A DNA stretch of 11,458 nucleotides from Desulfobacterales bacterium CG23_combo_of_CG06-09_8_20_14_all_52_9 (GCA_002771315.1 PCSF01000172.1:5448-16905), one strand, 5' to 3'. Counted from the first letter of the stretch, positions 5,738 to 11,458 are shown. The notes: generated by a model from the sequence alone, not told the origin. A program made the numbers and translations.

Positions 5738-7885
5738 TTAAACCGGCGCCCAGGGTTCGGCGGCGTCGGGCTCTTCGATGACCACCGGGTCCTTAAGCAA
5801 TAGATCGATGGCTGCCCGAGCTGAGGCTGCGGTCCCAGGGAAAACCTCGCCCAGGGCGGCCACATGCCTTAAATTGTCCACGGTTCGCAGGATCAGCATG
5901 GCCAGATCTCCTTCCGACATGCCGGTTTTTTTCAAGATTGCCTCCCAGGATTGACCTACGGCCCATAGATAAAGTGTAAAGGCGGGGGTCATCAGAAAGG
6001 GATTTACGAAAAACCGGCTTTTCGCCATCTTTTTGACGAAAGGTGAAAGGCCTTCGGCGATCGCGGCAAATGCTTTCTGTAGCCGTCGGGGCACATCGCT
6101 TTTAACGAAATCCCCTTCGTTTTCTCCTTCGAAGACAAAGGCGGCCATGAGGGCGGCCAGAAGGGCAGGATCCTTTTCAGGAAAAAGGTTCAGCCGGGAT
6201 CCTTCCGCGATCAAAAGCGGCTGATCCACTCGAAGCTGGGATGCCCACACGCCGTCGTCGGTGAGTGCACCTTCCCGCGTCACATAGCCCGTCTCCTGGA
6301 GAAAGGTCAAATGGCGTATGAAGTCCTGCCAGAGGTGCCTGGAAGGGTCAATATAGGAGGTGCTTCCCTGCCTAGTCCCGTTTCTCATGGTCATCTGGTA
6401 GGCGACTAAGGATTTGGCCAATAGCTCCTCGATCTGGTCAGGGGTGTGGGACAAGAGCAGGTTGAGAACCATGGAAAAATTAATCCGGATCTGACTGATC
6501 ACATCCGTGGGCGCCTGACTGAAGAGTTCGGCGATGAGGCGCAGGTCCATGAATTTTCCCGGAATGGCCACGGCGAATCCGATCCGATCCATCCCTCGTC
6601 TGCCGGCCCGCCCCGTCATCTGGTGAAGTTCCGTGGGAGTCATAGGGAGAAATTCTGTCCCGTTAAACCGGTCCGAATTCAGAAAGACAACGGTTCGTGC
6701 AGGGAAGTTGACCCCGGCGGCAACGGTGGAGGTGGCGAACACGGCGTCCAGAAGCCCTTCCGTCATCATCCGTTCCACCACCAGCTTCCAGGCCGGAAGC
6801 TGTCCGCTGTGATGGGAACCCACCGCCAGATGCTTCAATTGCGAAAGCTGCCGGTGTCTGGCGATACGCGGGCTTGCGGTGCAAAGCTCTTCAATCTTTC
6901 GGCTGATGTCCGTCTTGCGAATTTTATCCCGGACGACATTATCCGCGCAAAGAGCGAGAGCCAGGTCACAGTCGGAGCGCGATTTTAGAAAAAAAATGGC
7001 CGGAAGGAGGTTGAATTTCCTTAATACATGAAGGATGGTGCCGAAGGGGGGAAGTCGGTTGGGCGGGGCCAGCCTCGGAGGATGCGGTGTCCCGGCGTAT
7101 TCGGCAACTTTTTTATGGAGACGGCTCTTTTTCTTGGACCTGGGGCCTGTCTCCGACAACAGGGGGAAAAGCATCCCGGAAGGGTGGAAGAATAAGGGGT
7201 AAAGAGGGACTGGTCGCTTACTCTCCTGAACGACCACACACTTTTTGGATCGGATGGCGGAAAGCCATCCGGCGATCTGCTCGGCGTTTCCCACGGTGGC
7301 CGAAAGCATCAAAATCGGGATGCGCGTCGGAAGATAAATCAATGTCTCTTCCCAGACGACCCCGCGATCTTCGTCGCCCAGGAAATGAGCCTCGTCCAGC
7401 ACTACGAAATCGGCGTTCAGCGATTCTCCCCGGTGCATGGCGTCATAGAGCTGGTTGCGCAGAATCTCGGTGGTCCCAACGATGATTGGAGCATCCGGAT
7501 TTTCTTTCCGGTCGCCGGTGAGAATTCCTACCTTTTCGGGGCCGAACAAGGCTGAAAATTCCACATACTTGGAGTTGGAGAGGGCTTTTAACGGTGAGGC
7601 GTACCATGAACGCCCCCCTTTTTTGATAAAGTAGGAGATGGTTTCCGTGGCGATCCAGGTTTTTCCGGCGCCGGTGGGAGCAGTAACCAGGCAATCGTAG
7701 CGGCGGATGGCGGAGACTGCTTCAAGCTGGAAAGGATCGGGTGTAAACGGTGTTTGTTCCGGAACGCCGATGGCCGTAAAAACCTTCTTGAGCTCTCCAT
7801 CCGCTTCCGGCCGAATATGAAGCACCGCGCCCTTCTTTCGGGGCTCCCATCGGCGCTTTTCCGGGAATCGCTTCCGCTGGTACAT
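5738..7885 (-). CDS. Ski2-like DEAD/DEAH-box helicase (HelY/Mtr4-related)
   Basis: This is an ATP-dependent superfamily 2 helicase, probably acting on RNA. The 715-residue protein shows the motifs in order: FQLEAV (52-57), motif I APTGAGKT (69-76), Ia PLKALSNSKY (98-107), GTTEILRN (137-144), II LDEAH (163-167), III SATVGN (195-200), IV IFFLKSRSDCD (297-307), V ATSTVAAGVNFPART (384-398) and VI HQMTGRAGRRG (421-431). DEAH combined with AAGVNFPA and QMTGRAGRRG is characteristic of the Ski2/Mtr4/HelY branch. The C-terminal 280 residues are helical and shorter than in Mtr4 or mycobacterial HelY, and a basic proline-rich linker (about 248-285) separates the two RecA domains. The ATG shares one base with the cooC stop (TAATG) and lacks a ribosome-binding site, so translation is probably coupled. 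Substrate and role are not known from the sequence. Confidence 0.88.
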   Translation of the reverse strand: MYQRKRFPEKRRWEPRKKGAVLHIRPEADGELKKVFTAIGVPEQTPFTPDPFQLEAVSAIRRYDCLVTAPTGAGKTWIATETISYFIKKGGRSWYASPLKALSNSKYVEFSALFGPEKVGILTGDRKENPDAPIIVGTTEILRNQLYDAMHRGESLNADFVVLDEAHFLGDEDRGVVWEETLIYLPTRIPILMLSATVGNAEQIAGWLSAIRSKKCVVVQESKRPVPLYPLFFHPSGMLFPLLSETGPRSKKKSRLHKKVAEYAGTPHPPRLAPPNRLPPFGTILHVLRKFNLLPAIFFLKSRSDCDLALALCADNVVRDKIRKTDISRKIEELCTASPRIARHRQLSQLKHLAVGSHHSGQLPAWKLVVERMMTEGLLDAVFATSTVAAGVNFPARTVVFLNSDRFNGTEFLPMTPTELHQMTGRAGRRGMDRIGFAVAIPGKFMDLRLIAELFSQAPTDVISQIRINFSMVLNLLLSHTPDQIEELLAKSLVAYQMTMRNGTRQGSTSYIDPSRHLWQDFIRHLTFLQETGYVTREGALTDDGVWASQLRVDQPLLIAEGSRLNLFPEKDPALLAALMAAFVFEGENEGDFVKSDVPRRLQKAFAAIAEGLSPFVKKMAKSRFFVNPFLMTPAFTLYLWAVGQSWEAILKKTGMSEGDLAMLILRTVDNLRHVAALGEVFPGTAASARAAIDLLLKDPVVIEEPDAAEPWAPV

Positions 7886-8640
7886 TAAAGCTTGGCAATC
7901 ATAGCTTGAACCAGTTGCTTTGCATCGGAGTCCACGTCAAAGGGTGATATGCCGTTGACATCCGCCTCCACCAAAGCTTCGTCGTAAGGGATAAACCCAA
8001 GGAACTCGAAATCGGGAAGGTTTTTTCTCAAGAAGCGCTCGTCTTTTTCACCTCTGACTTTGTTTCCCACCAGGGCCAACTGCGTGAGACCGATCTCTGA
8101 TGCCAGTTGTCTGATGTGAACGGCCGTATCGATGCTGCGGCGTCCCGGTTCCACCACCACGATGAGCCTGTCCACCGCCTTTGCCGTGGAGCGACCCAGA
8201 TGCTCGATGCCGGCTTCCATGTCCATGACGACGACCTCATCCCGCGCCAGGACGATATGCATCACAAGGTTCTTTAAAAGGGTACTCTCCGGACAGATAC
8301 AGCCCGAGCCCCCTTTTTTCACGCCGCCCAGGCGCATCAGCTTGATATGGTCAAATTTTATCGAAAGGGAGTCCGGCAGATCGTCCACCTTGGGGTTTAG
8401 CTTGAAAAAGCCGCCGATGGTGCCTGGTTTTGCCCCGGTCCTTTCGAAGATGAGATCCTTCATCTCCGCAATGGGAGTAATTTTGTCCGCCCCGCTGATG
8501 CCCAAAGCTGACGCAAGATTGGCGTCCGGATCCGCATCGATGGCTAAAACATGTTTTCCCTGAAGGCTCAAAGACCGTATGAGCAAGGCGGCAAAAGTGG
8601 TCTTTCCCACACCGCCTTTTCCGCTGACAGCCAGTTTCAT
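7885..8640 (-). CDS. cooC: CooC/AcsF-type nickel-insertion ATPase (CO dehydrogenase maturation)
   Basis: CooC-family ATPases are MinD-like dimers that use ATP to help load nickel into the active site of carbon monoxide dehydrogenase, or of the related acetyl-CoA synthase complex. The 251-residue protein starts MKLAVSGKGGVGKTT with the deviant Walker A (7-15) and its signature lysine. AIDADPDANLASALG (33-47) forms the switch I region. The metal-binding CxC motif, Cys114-Ile-Cys116 in GSGCICPES, is the hallmark of the subfamily. VVMDMEAGIEHLGRSTA (137-153) is the typical switch II region. The ATG at 8640 follows AAGGA by seven bases. No CODH gene is visible in the window; the partner is the overlapping helicase gene. 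A MITE-like repeat begins only 42 bases upstream of the start, so the promoter must lie within or beyond it. Confidence 0.9.
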   Translation of the reverse strand: MKLAVSGKGGVGKTTFAALLIRSLSLQGKHVLAIDADPDANLASALGISGADKITPIAEMKDLIFERTGAKPGTIGGFFKLNPKVDDLPDSLSIKFDHIKLMRLGGVKKGGSGCICPESTLLKNLVMHIVLARDEVVVMDMEAGIEHLGRSTAKAVDRLIVVVEPGRRSIDTAVHIRQLASEIGLTQLALVGNKVRGEKDERFLRKNLPDFEFLGFIPYDEALVEADVNGISPFDVDSDAKQLVQAMIAKL

Positions 8641-8682
8641 ATCTTAATCCTTATGTTAACCTTTTGATTTGCGTCGCATTTT

Positions 8683-8817
8683 TGATGAAATCGTAAAAAC
8701 TCGAAAATGCTCTCTTTCCGTCATTCCGGCGAAAGCCGGAAACCAGTATTTTCAAGCACTTATGAAACCCCTGGACCCCGTTTTCCAACGGGGTGACGAC
8801 TTTTTACGAAGCCATCA
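8683..8817 (+). mobile_element. MITE-like palindromic repeat element, copy 1 (135 bp)
   Basis: The element begins TGATGAAATCGTAAAAACTC and ends with the near-inverse ...TTTTTACGAAGCCATCA, giving imperfect terminal inverted repeats of about 20 bp. Inside are two strong hairpins: TTCCGGC-GAAA-GCCGGAA (8724-8741), with a GAAA tetraloop, and CCCCGTT-TTCC-AACGGGG (8776-8793). By eye it differs from copy 2 at about 11 of 135 positions with no length change. The 10-mer CATTTTTGAT occurs at both edges (8677-8686 and 8816-8825), either part of the element ends or a target duplication. There is no coding capacity. It lies between cooC and vapBC. Confidence 0.8.
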
Positions 8818-8880
8818 TTTTTGATCTTAAAATAATATAACACCCACAGGTTTATCCGGCAAGCCCTGTATTGAAAAGTA

Positions 8881-8909
8881 TTGAAATCGTAAATGGATTG
8901 ATTCATAAT
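8881..8909 (+). promoter_or_regulatory. Predicted vapBC promoter
   Basis: A -35 box TTGAAA (8881-8886, five of six) and a -10 box CATAAT (8904-8909, five of six) are 17 bases apart. The -10 box lies inside the upstream operator palindrome, so repressor binding would block RNA polymerase. A second TTGAAA ten bases upstream (8871-8876) repeats GTATTGAAA but has no matching -10. Confidence 0.55.
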
Positions 8910-8938
8910 ATGAATCAAAAAGATTCAGGAGGTGAATC
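8898..8938 (+). promoter_or_regulatory. Double palindromic operator of vapBC, second site spanning the ribosome-binding site
   Basis: Site 1 (8898-8918) has perfect 10-bp arms TTGATTCATA/TATGAATCAA around one central base. Site 2 (8922-8938) has 6-bp arms GATTCA/TGAATC around GGAGG. All four arms share the half-site GATTCA. The two centres (8908 and 8930) are 22 bp apart, about two helical turns, as expected for ribbon-helix-helix dimers binding side by side on one face. Site 1 covers the -10 box. Site 2 places the Shine-Dalgarno sequence in its loop, which ends directly before the vapB ATG. Autoregulation by VapB/VapBC is the usual arrangement in this family and is inferred here. Confidence 0.7.
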
Positions 8939-9196
8939 ATGGGTCAGATCACGCTACGAGGCCTGAGCCCGGATGTGGAAGAACAAATCCGTAAAAAAGC
9001 AAAGCAAGAAGGAAAGTCGATCAATAAGTTTATATCCGAAATCATCGGCAAAAATGAGCAACTTCAAAAAAGCAAAAAAAAGACGAAAGCCCACTCATTG
9101 AAAAGGCTTTCCGGTGGATGGAGCCGAGAGGAAGCGGATCAGTTTTTGAATTCCTTACAATTTCTTGAACCGGTCGATGAGGATTTGTGGAAATGA
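8939..9196 (+). CDS. vapB: VapB-type antitoxin, ribbon-helix-helix family
   Basis: This antitoxin neutralises the downstream PIN-domain toxin and probably represses its own operon. The 85-residue protein has an N-terminal ribbon-helix-helix of the Arc/FitA kind: the strand QITLRGLS (3-10), helix PDVEEQIRKKAKQEG (11-25) and helix SINKFISEIIGKNEQ (27-41). A lysine-rich linker (44-50) leads to a C-terminal toxin-wrapping segment (about 52-85) ending FLEPVDEDLWK. The ATG at 8939 follows AGGAGG by six bases. The stop overlaps the vapC start as ATGA. A double palindrome just upstream is a natural operator. The pair is bracketed by two MITE-like elements, which suggests a recently acquired or mobile module. 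Confidence 0.88.
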   Translation: MGQITLRGLSPDVEEQIRKKAKQEGKSINKFISEIIGKNEQLQKSKKKTKAHSLKRLSGGWSREEADQFLNSLQFLEPVDEDLWK

Positions 9197-9609
9197 AACT
9201 GATGCTCGATACCAGCGCCTACGTGGGGTTTAAGCGCAACATCACTGCCATTGTCGAGAAAATAGTTGCGGCTGAATCCATCCTCATGTCGCCGGTGGTG
9301 CTGGGGGAACTCCTTTTCGGATTCCGATCCGGAAACCGAATGGAAAAAAATTTAAAAGACCTCGATGAATTCCTGAACCACGAGGTGGTATCTCTTGTCG
9401 AAATCGGGGCAATCACTGCAGACCGTTTTTCACGCATCGCTGCTATCTTAAAAAGCCAGGGAACGCCGATTCCCTCCAACGATATATGGATTGCTGCTCA
9501 TGCCATGGAATACGGCGCCGAACTGATCACCTTGGATCACCATTTCGAAAAAATCCCAGGATTGGTTTATACACGTTTTCACCTCCCCCCAAAATTGATG
9601 GCATCGTAA
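9193..9609 (+). CDS. vapC: VapC-type toxin, PIN-domain ribonuclease; 3' end formed by a repeat
   Basis: PIN-domain toxins are magnesium-dependent RNases that usually cut specific tRNAs or rRNA when the antitoxin is degraded. The 138-residue protein has the expected acidic residues: Asp6 in MLDTSAY, Glu39 in VVLGELLFG, Asp97 in SNDIWIAAHA and Asp115 in ITLDHHF, so the active site appears complete. I chose the ATG at 9193, which overlaps the vapB TGA as ATGA. A GTG at 9187 would add two residues. The last five codons and the stop (LMAS then TAA, from 9596) lie inside the left terminal repeat of MITE copy 2. The native C-terminus has therefore been replaced by a few repeat-encoded residues. This follows the PIN core and probably does not destroy activity. 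Confidence 0.88.
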   Translation: MKLMLDTSAYVGFKRNITAIVEKIVAAESILMSPVVLGELLFGFRSGNRMEKNLKDLDEFLNHEVVSLVEIGAITADRFSRIAAILKSQGTPIPSNDIWIAAHAMEYGAELITLDHHFEKIPGLVYTRFHLPPKLMAS

Positions 9610-9730
9610 AAAGGCAAAAATGCTCTCTTTCCGTCATTCCTGCGAAAGCCGGAATCCCGTGTTCTCAAGCACTTATGAAACCCCTGGACCCCGTTTTTCA
9701 ACGGGGTGACGACTTTTTACGAAGCCATCA
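9596..9730 (+). mobile_element. MITE-like palindromic repeat element, copy 2 (135 bp)
   Basis: This has the same length and orientation as copy 1. Its left end TGATGGCATCGTAAAAAGGC and the inverse of its right end, TGATGGCTTCGTAAAAAGTC, differ at only two or three of 20 positions, the clearest terminal inverted repeat in the window. The second hairpin is intact. The first has one mismatch (TTCCTGC against GCCGGAA). It overlaps the 3' end of vapC and supplies its stop codon. With copy 1 it brackets vapBC as direct repeats 913 bp apart. Confidence 0.8.
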
Positions 9731-9873
9731 TTTTTGACGAACTCGTAAAAACTCAAAATTGGGATGGCAAAGTAAAAAGTGAAAGTGGTTCATCCGGTTT
9801 TTGCGTACTTATGGGCTTGAAGGGTTGAAAATGAGGCATGGGATCAGTCTGGTTGCAGTCTCAGGGTTCATTT

Positions 9874-9901
9874 CGTCATTCCGGCGAAAGCCAAAATCCA
9901 G
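9874..9901 (+). repeat. Partial repeat core, left of the GIY-YIG gene
   Basis: This is the motif CGTCATTCCGGCGAAAGCC followed by AAAATCCAG, matching the first hairpin region of the 135-bp element but with its right arm altered (AAAATCC for GGAATCC). Its segment 9883-9899 forms a 17-bp imperfect inverted repeat (15 of 17) with 10213-10229, so the nuclease gene is bracketed by opposed copies. Confidence 0.7.
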
Positions 9902-9919
9902 AGAAAGAGCCGATGCCCT

Positions 9920-10246
9920 GTGCATAAGCAGCCTGCTGTATACATCTTAGCAAGCAAAAGAAACGGCACTCTATACGTAGGTGTGACCTCAGATCTCCCG
10001 AAGAGGGTATGGGAACACAAAAACAATCTGGTGGAGGGATTTACCAAACGCTACCGTATCCACATCTTGGTTTGGTACGAGCTTCACAATAACATGGAAT
10101 CTGCAATTTTGAGGGAGAAGAGAATAAAGGGATGGAAACGATCATGGAAACTGAGATTGATTGAAAGTATTAATCGTGATTGGCAGGACTTATACCATAG
10201 TATTGTCTGGTTGGATTCCGGCTTTCGCCCATTGGCATCAGCTTAA
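9920..10246 (+). CDS. Small GIY-YIG nuclease-domain protein (UPF0213/YhbQ-like)
   Basis: This is a 108-residue single-domain GIY-YIG protein. The motif pair is VYI (7-9) and YVG (19-21) in VYILASKRNGTLYVGVTSDL. It is followed by Arg29 in PKRVWEHK, the catalytic arginine position, then HKNNLVEGFTKRY and MESAILREKRIKGWKRSWKLRLI, where Glu60 or Glu66 should be the metal ligand. Small family members are known or predicted DNA endonucleases, often without assigned function. The start is GTG at 9920 with only a weak purine-rich region ahead. No in-frame ATG is near. The last 11 residues (about LDSGFRPLASA) are translated from an inverted fragment of the repeat core at 10213-10229, so the natural domain ends near residue 97. 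Repeat pieces on both sides suggest a link between this nuclease and the repeat family. Confidence 0.82.
   Translation: MHKQPAVYILASKRNGTLYVGVTSDLPKRVWEHKNNLVEGFTKRYRIHILVWYELHNNMESAILREKRIKGWKRSWKLRLIESINRDWQDLYHSIVWLDSGFRPLASA
10213..10229 (-). repeat. Inverted fragment of the repeat core at the end of the GIY-YIG gene
   Basis: GGATTCCGGCTTTCGCC is the reverse complement of the hairpin region GGCGAAAGCCGGAATCC seen in the 135-bp elements. It lies inside the GIY-YIG reading frame and encodes its tail. It opposes the cores at 9883-9899 and at 10296-10312. Confidence 0.75.
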
Positions 10247-10286
10247 GGGGATTGCCGATGAGATCTATGAATTGGAAAGTATTTAT

Positions 10287-10385
10287 CGTCATTCCGGCGA
10301 AAGCCGGAAACCAGTGTTCTCAAGCACTTATGAAACCCCTGGACCCCGTTTTTCAACGGGGTGACGACTTTTTACGAAGCCATCA
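10287..10385 (+). repeat. MITE-like repeat, copy 3 (right 99 bp, no left terminal repeat)
   Basis: From CGTCATTCCGG to CCATCA this matches copies 1 and 2 almost base for base, including both hairpins and the right terminal repeat. The usual left 36 bp are absent and replaced by the sequence following the GIY-YIG stop. It is in the same orientation as the other copies. It is either a truncated short copy or, as I favour, the right end of the longer GIY-YIG element. Confidence 0.8.
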
Positions 10386-10423
10386 TTTTTGAGTGACCCC
10401 AAAGTTGTTCAAAGGGAGGAGAA

Positions 10424-11458
10424 ATGAAAATCGGACGCAATGACCCGTGTCCCTGCGGGAGTGGGAAGAAGTTCAAAAAATGTTGTATGAATAAAACCGT
10501 TACGCCGACGGAAACGCTTCAATATCGGCGTTTATCTAAAGTGCTCGACAAGCTCATGCCGAGACTCATCAACTACGGGCTGTCGGTTTTCGGTGAAAAG
10601 GGCGCCAATTCTGCAATGACTGAGTTTCTCGGATGGCCCGATCCCGATGACATCCCGGATGAAGCGGCCATCGATCGGGCCGGTATGCTCTTTTGGCCCT
10701 GGTTTGTGTTCAACTGGGAGTACTACCCGTTGGAGGATGAGGAAGACGTGCTGGACGGTCCGGAAGAGACGACGATCGCCGAGCTTTTTTTAAAAACCAA
10801 AAGGATCGATTTGCAATCGTTGGAGGGGAAACTGATCCTGGCCGCAAATCGAAATCCTTACAGCTTCTTAGAGATTTTAGCCGTTCGGCCGGGTCAATCG
10901 GTTCAAGCAAGGGACATACTGACCGGTATTGAAATGGACATTCAGGAAAGCCTCGGATCTGAGGCTTTGGAAACGGGCGATATCCTGTTTGGAGGGGTGA
11001 TCCGGGTGGATGATGTGGGTATGTTTTTAGGGCTGAGCGCCTTTGTCTTGCCGCCCGGTATAAAGCCGCGTTTGATCGCGCTTAGGCGTACGTTGTCTCG
11101 GGGCAGGGGAAAAGTTACGCATGATGACCTTTTCGAAGAGGATTTGGAAATCCGGCAGCTTTTTTGGGACATGGATCGTGACCTCCACAGGCTGCCGGAA
11201 ATGAGAAATACCGACGGCGATCCCATGGAATTCCACAAATTGATCTACGATATCGATTCATCCGATCTTGCCGCTGAAACGCTTGCCTTTCTGTGTGTCA
11301 CAGAGACCGTTGAAGAAATTCGAGAAATGGCAAAAAAAGATCAAGACGGAAAAATCCATCGAGTGGACTTCGATTGGAATCGGATAGGAAATCCTGTTCA
11401 CAAGGGGATGCCCAATACGGTACTGGGCAAGATTGAGATCCACGGCAACCGTATGACG
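10424..11458 (+). CDS. SEC-C motif protein of unknown function (runs off right edge)
   Basis: An open frame of 345 codons without a stop continues beyond the window. It begins MKIGRNDPCPCGSGKKFKKCC, a complete SEC-C zinc motif (Cys9, Cys11, Cys20, Cys21; C-x-C-x8-C-C) like that at the C-terminus of SecA but here at the N-terminus. Then come an aromatic stretch (LFWPWFVFNWEYY, about 88-100), an acidic segment, and a probably beta-rich domain (about 145-200: NPYSFLEILAVRPGQSV to MFLGLSAFVLPPG). The visible C-terminal part is charged and helical. AAGGGAGGA lies just before the ATG at 10424. I recognise the SEC-C motif and a general resemblance to uncharacterised SEC-C proteins of deltaproteobacteria but cannot assign a function. 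It follows the repeat by 38 bases, so its promoter must overlap the repeat or be read through it. Confidence 0.85.
   Translation, partial: MKIGRNDPCPCGSGKKFKKCCMNKTVTPTETLQYRRLSKVLDKLMPRLINYGLSVFGEKGANSAMTEFLGWPDPDDIPDEAAIDRAGMLFWPWFVFNWEYYPLEDEEDVLDGPEETTIAELFLKTKRIDLQSLEGKLILAANRNPYSFLEILAVRPGQSVQARDILTGIEMDIQESLGSEALETGDILFGGVIRVDDVGMFLGLSAFVLPPGIKPRLIALRRTLSRGRGKVTHDDLFEEDLEIRQLFWDMDRDLHRLPEMRNTDGDPMEFHKLIYDIDSSDLAAETLAFLCVTETVEEIREMAKKDQDGKIHRVDFDWNRIGNPVHKGMPNTVLGKIEIHGNRMT

Larger units (their letters stand above)
9735..10385 (+). mobile_element. Putative longer element of the same family carrying a GIY-YIG gene (about 650 bp)
   Basis: The left edge TGACGAACTCGTAAAAACTC matches the left end of copy 1 at 18 of 20 positions and begins four bases after copy 2 ends. 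The right edge (10287-10385) is nearly identical to the right 99 bp of copies 1 and 2. Between them are a partial core at 9874-9901, the GIY-YIG gene, and an inverted core piece at 10213-10229. The whole reads as one unit with family-type ends and a nuclease gene as cargo. The short copies would then be deletion derivatives. The unit boundaries are inferred from end similarity only. Confidence 0.45.

Noticed and set aside
8776..8793. GC-rich hairpin as a rho-independent terminator
   Set aside because: The hairpin CCCCGTT/AACGGGG is a fixed part of every repeat copy and is followed by TGACGAC before the T-run. It may end transcripts incidentally, but I treat it as repeat structure.
5738..9609. 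A defence island built on the helicase plus vapBC
   Set aside because: The helicase is coupled to cooC and read from the opposite strand to vapBC; no nuclease, methylase or other defence partner is present, and a repeat lies between them.
9486..9737. 83-residue frame across vapC and copy 2
   Set aside because: It is an out-of-frame shadow of vapC that continues through the repeat into a typical repeat-derived peptide.
9831..9950. Short plus-strand frame starting ATGAGGCATGGG before the GIY-YIG gene
   Set aside because: It has no ribosome-binding site, runs through a repeat core and overlaps the GIY-YIG start in another frame.
8683..10385. CRISPR array
   Set aside because: The repeats are 135 bp with long unequal spacing and coding sequence between; there is no short repeat-spacer pattern.

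Overview
The window looks like a chromosomal segment from a strictly anaerobic bacterium, most likely a Desulfobacterota (deltaproteobacterial) sulfate reducer or syntroph. This is an inference from gene content: a pyrophosphate-type phosphofructokinase, a CooC-type nickel-insertion ATPase, a polar amino acid ABC transporter, small zinc-ribbon and SEC-C proteins, and dispersed short palindromic repeats. No rRNA or tRNA gene is present to fix the taxonomy.

Layout. Positions 1-289 (minus) hold the first 96 codons of smc, which runs off the left edge. Positions 504-3367 (minus) are a transporter operon. In transcription order it has a 50-aa zinc-ribbon protein, a family 3 solute-binding protein, a permease with an unusual extra N-terminal domain, and a GlnQ/HisP-type ATPase that overlaps the permease by ATGA. 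A divergent promoter region (about 3368-3604) carries a near-consensus sigma-70 promoter for a 694-aa PPi-phosphofructokinase (plus, 3605-5689). Convergent to it lies a two-gene minus-strand unit, cooC (7885-8640) followed by a Ski2/HelY-like DEAH helicase (5738-7885), whose stop and start share one base.

Positions 8683-10385 form a small accessory patch. Two 135-bp MITE-like elements with about 20-bp terminal inverted repeats bracket a vapBC toxin-antitoxin pair in direct orientation. Directly after the second lies a probable longer version of the same element (about 650 bp) carrying a small GIY-YIG nuclease gene. The right end of this longer unit is 99 bp nearly identical to the short copies. 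The left terminal repeat of copy 2 supplies the last codons and stop of vapC. The tail of the GIY-YIG protein is translated from an inverted piece of the repeat core. The simplest reading is a GIY-YIG-encoding element and its non-autonomous derivatives, which is a hypothesis.

From 10424 to the right edge runs an open, incomplete plus-strand gene for a protein with an N-terminal SEC-C zinc motif.

The core genes are housekeeping: chromosome condensation, amino acid uptake, reversible glycolysis, CODH/ACS maturation and RNA processing. The parts most worth a second look are the repeat/GIY-YIG/vapBC patch, the vapBC operator with its Shine-Dalgarno between half-sites, the extended permease with a tiny leader ORF, and the cooC-helicase coupling.
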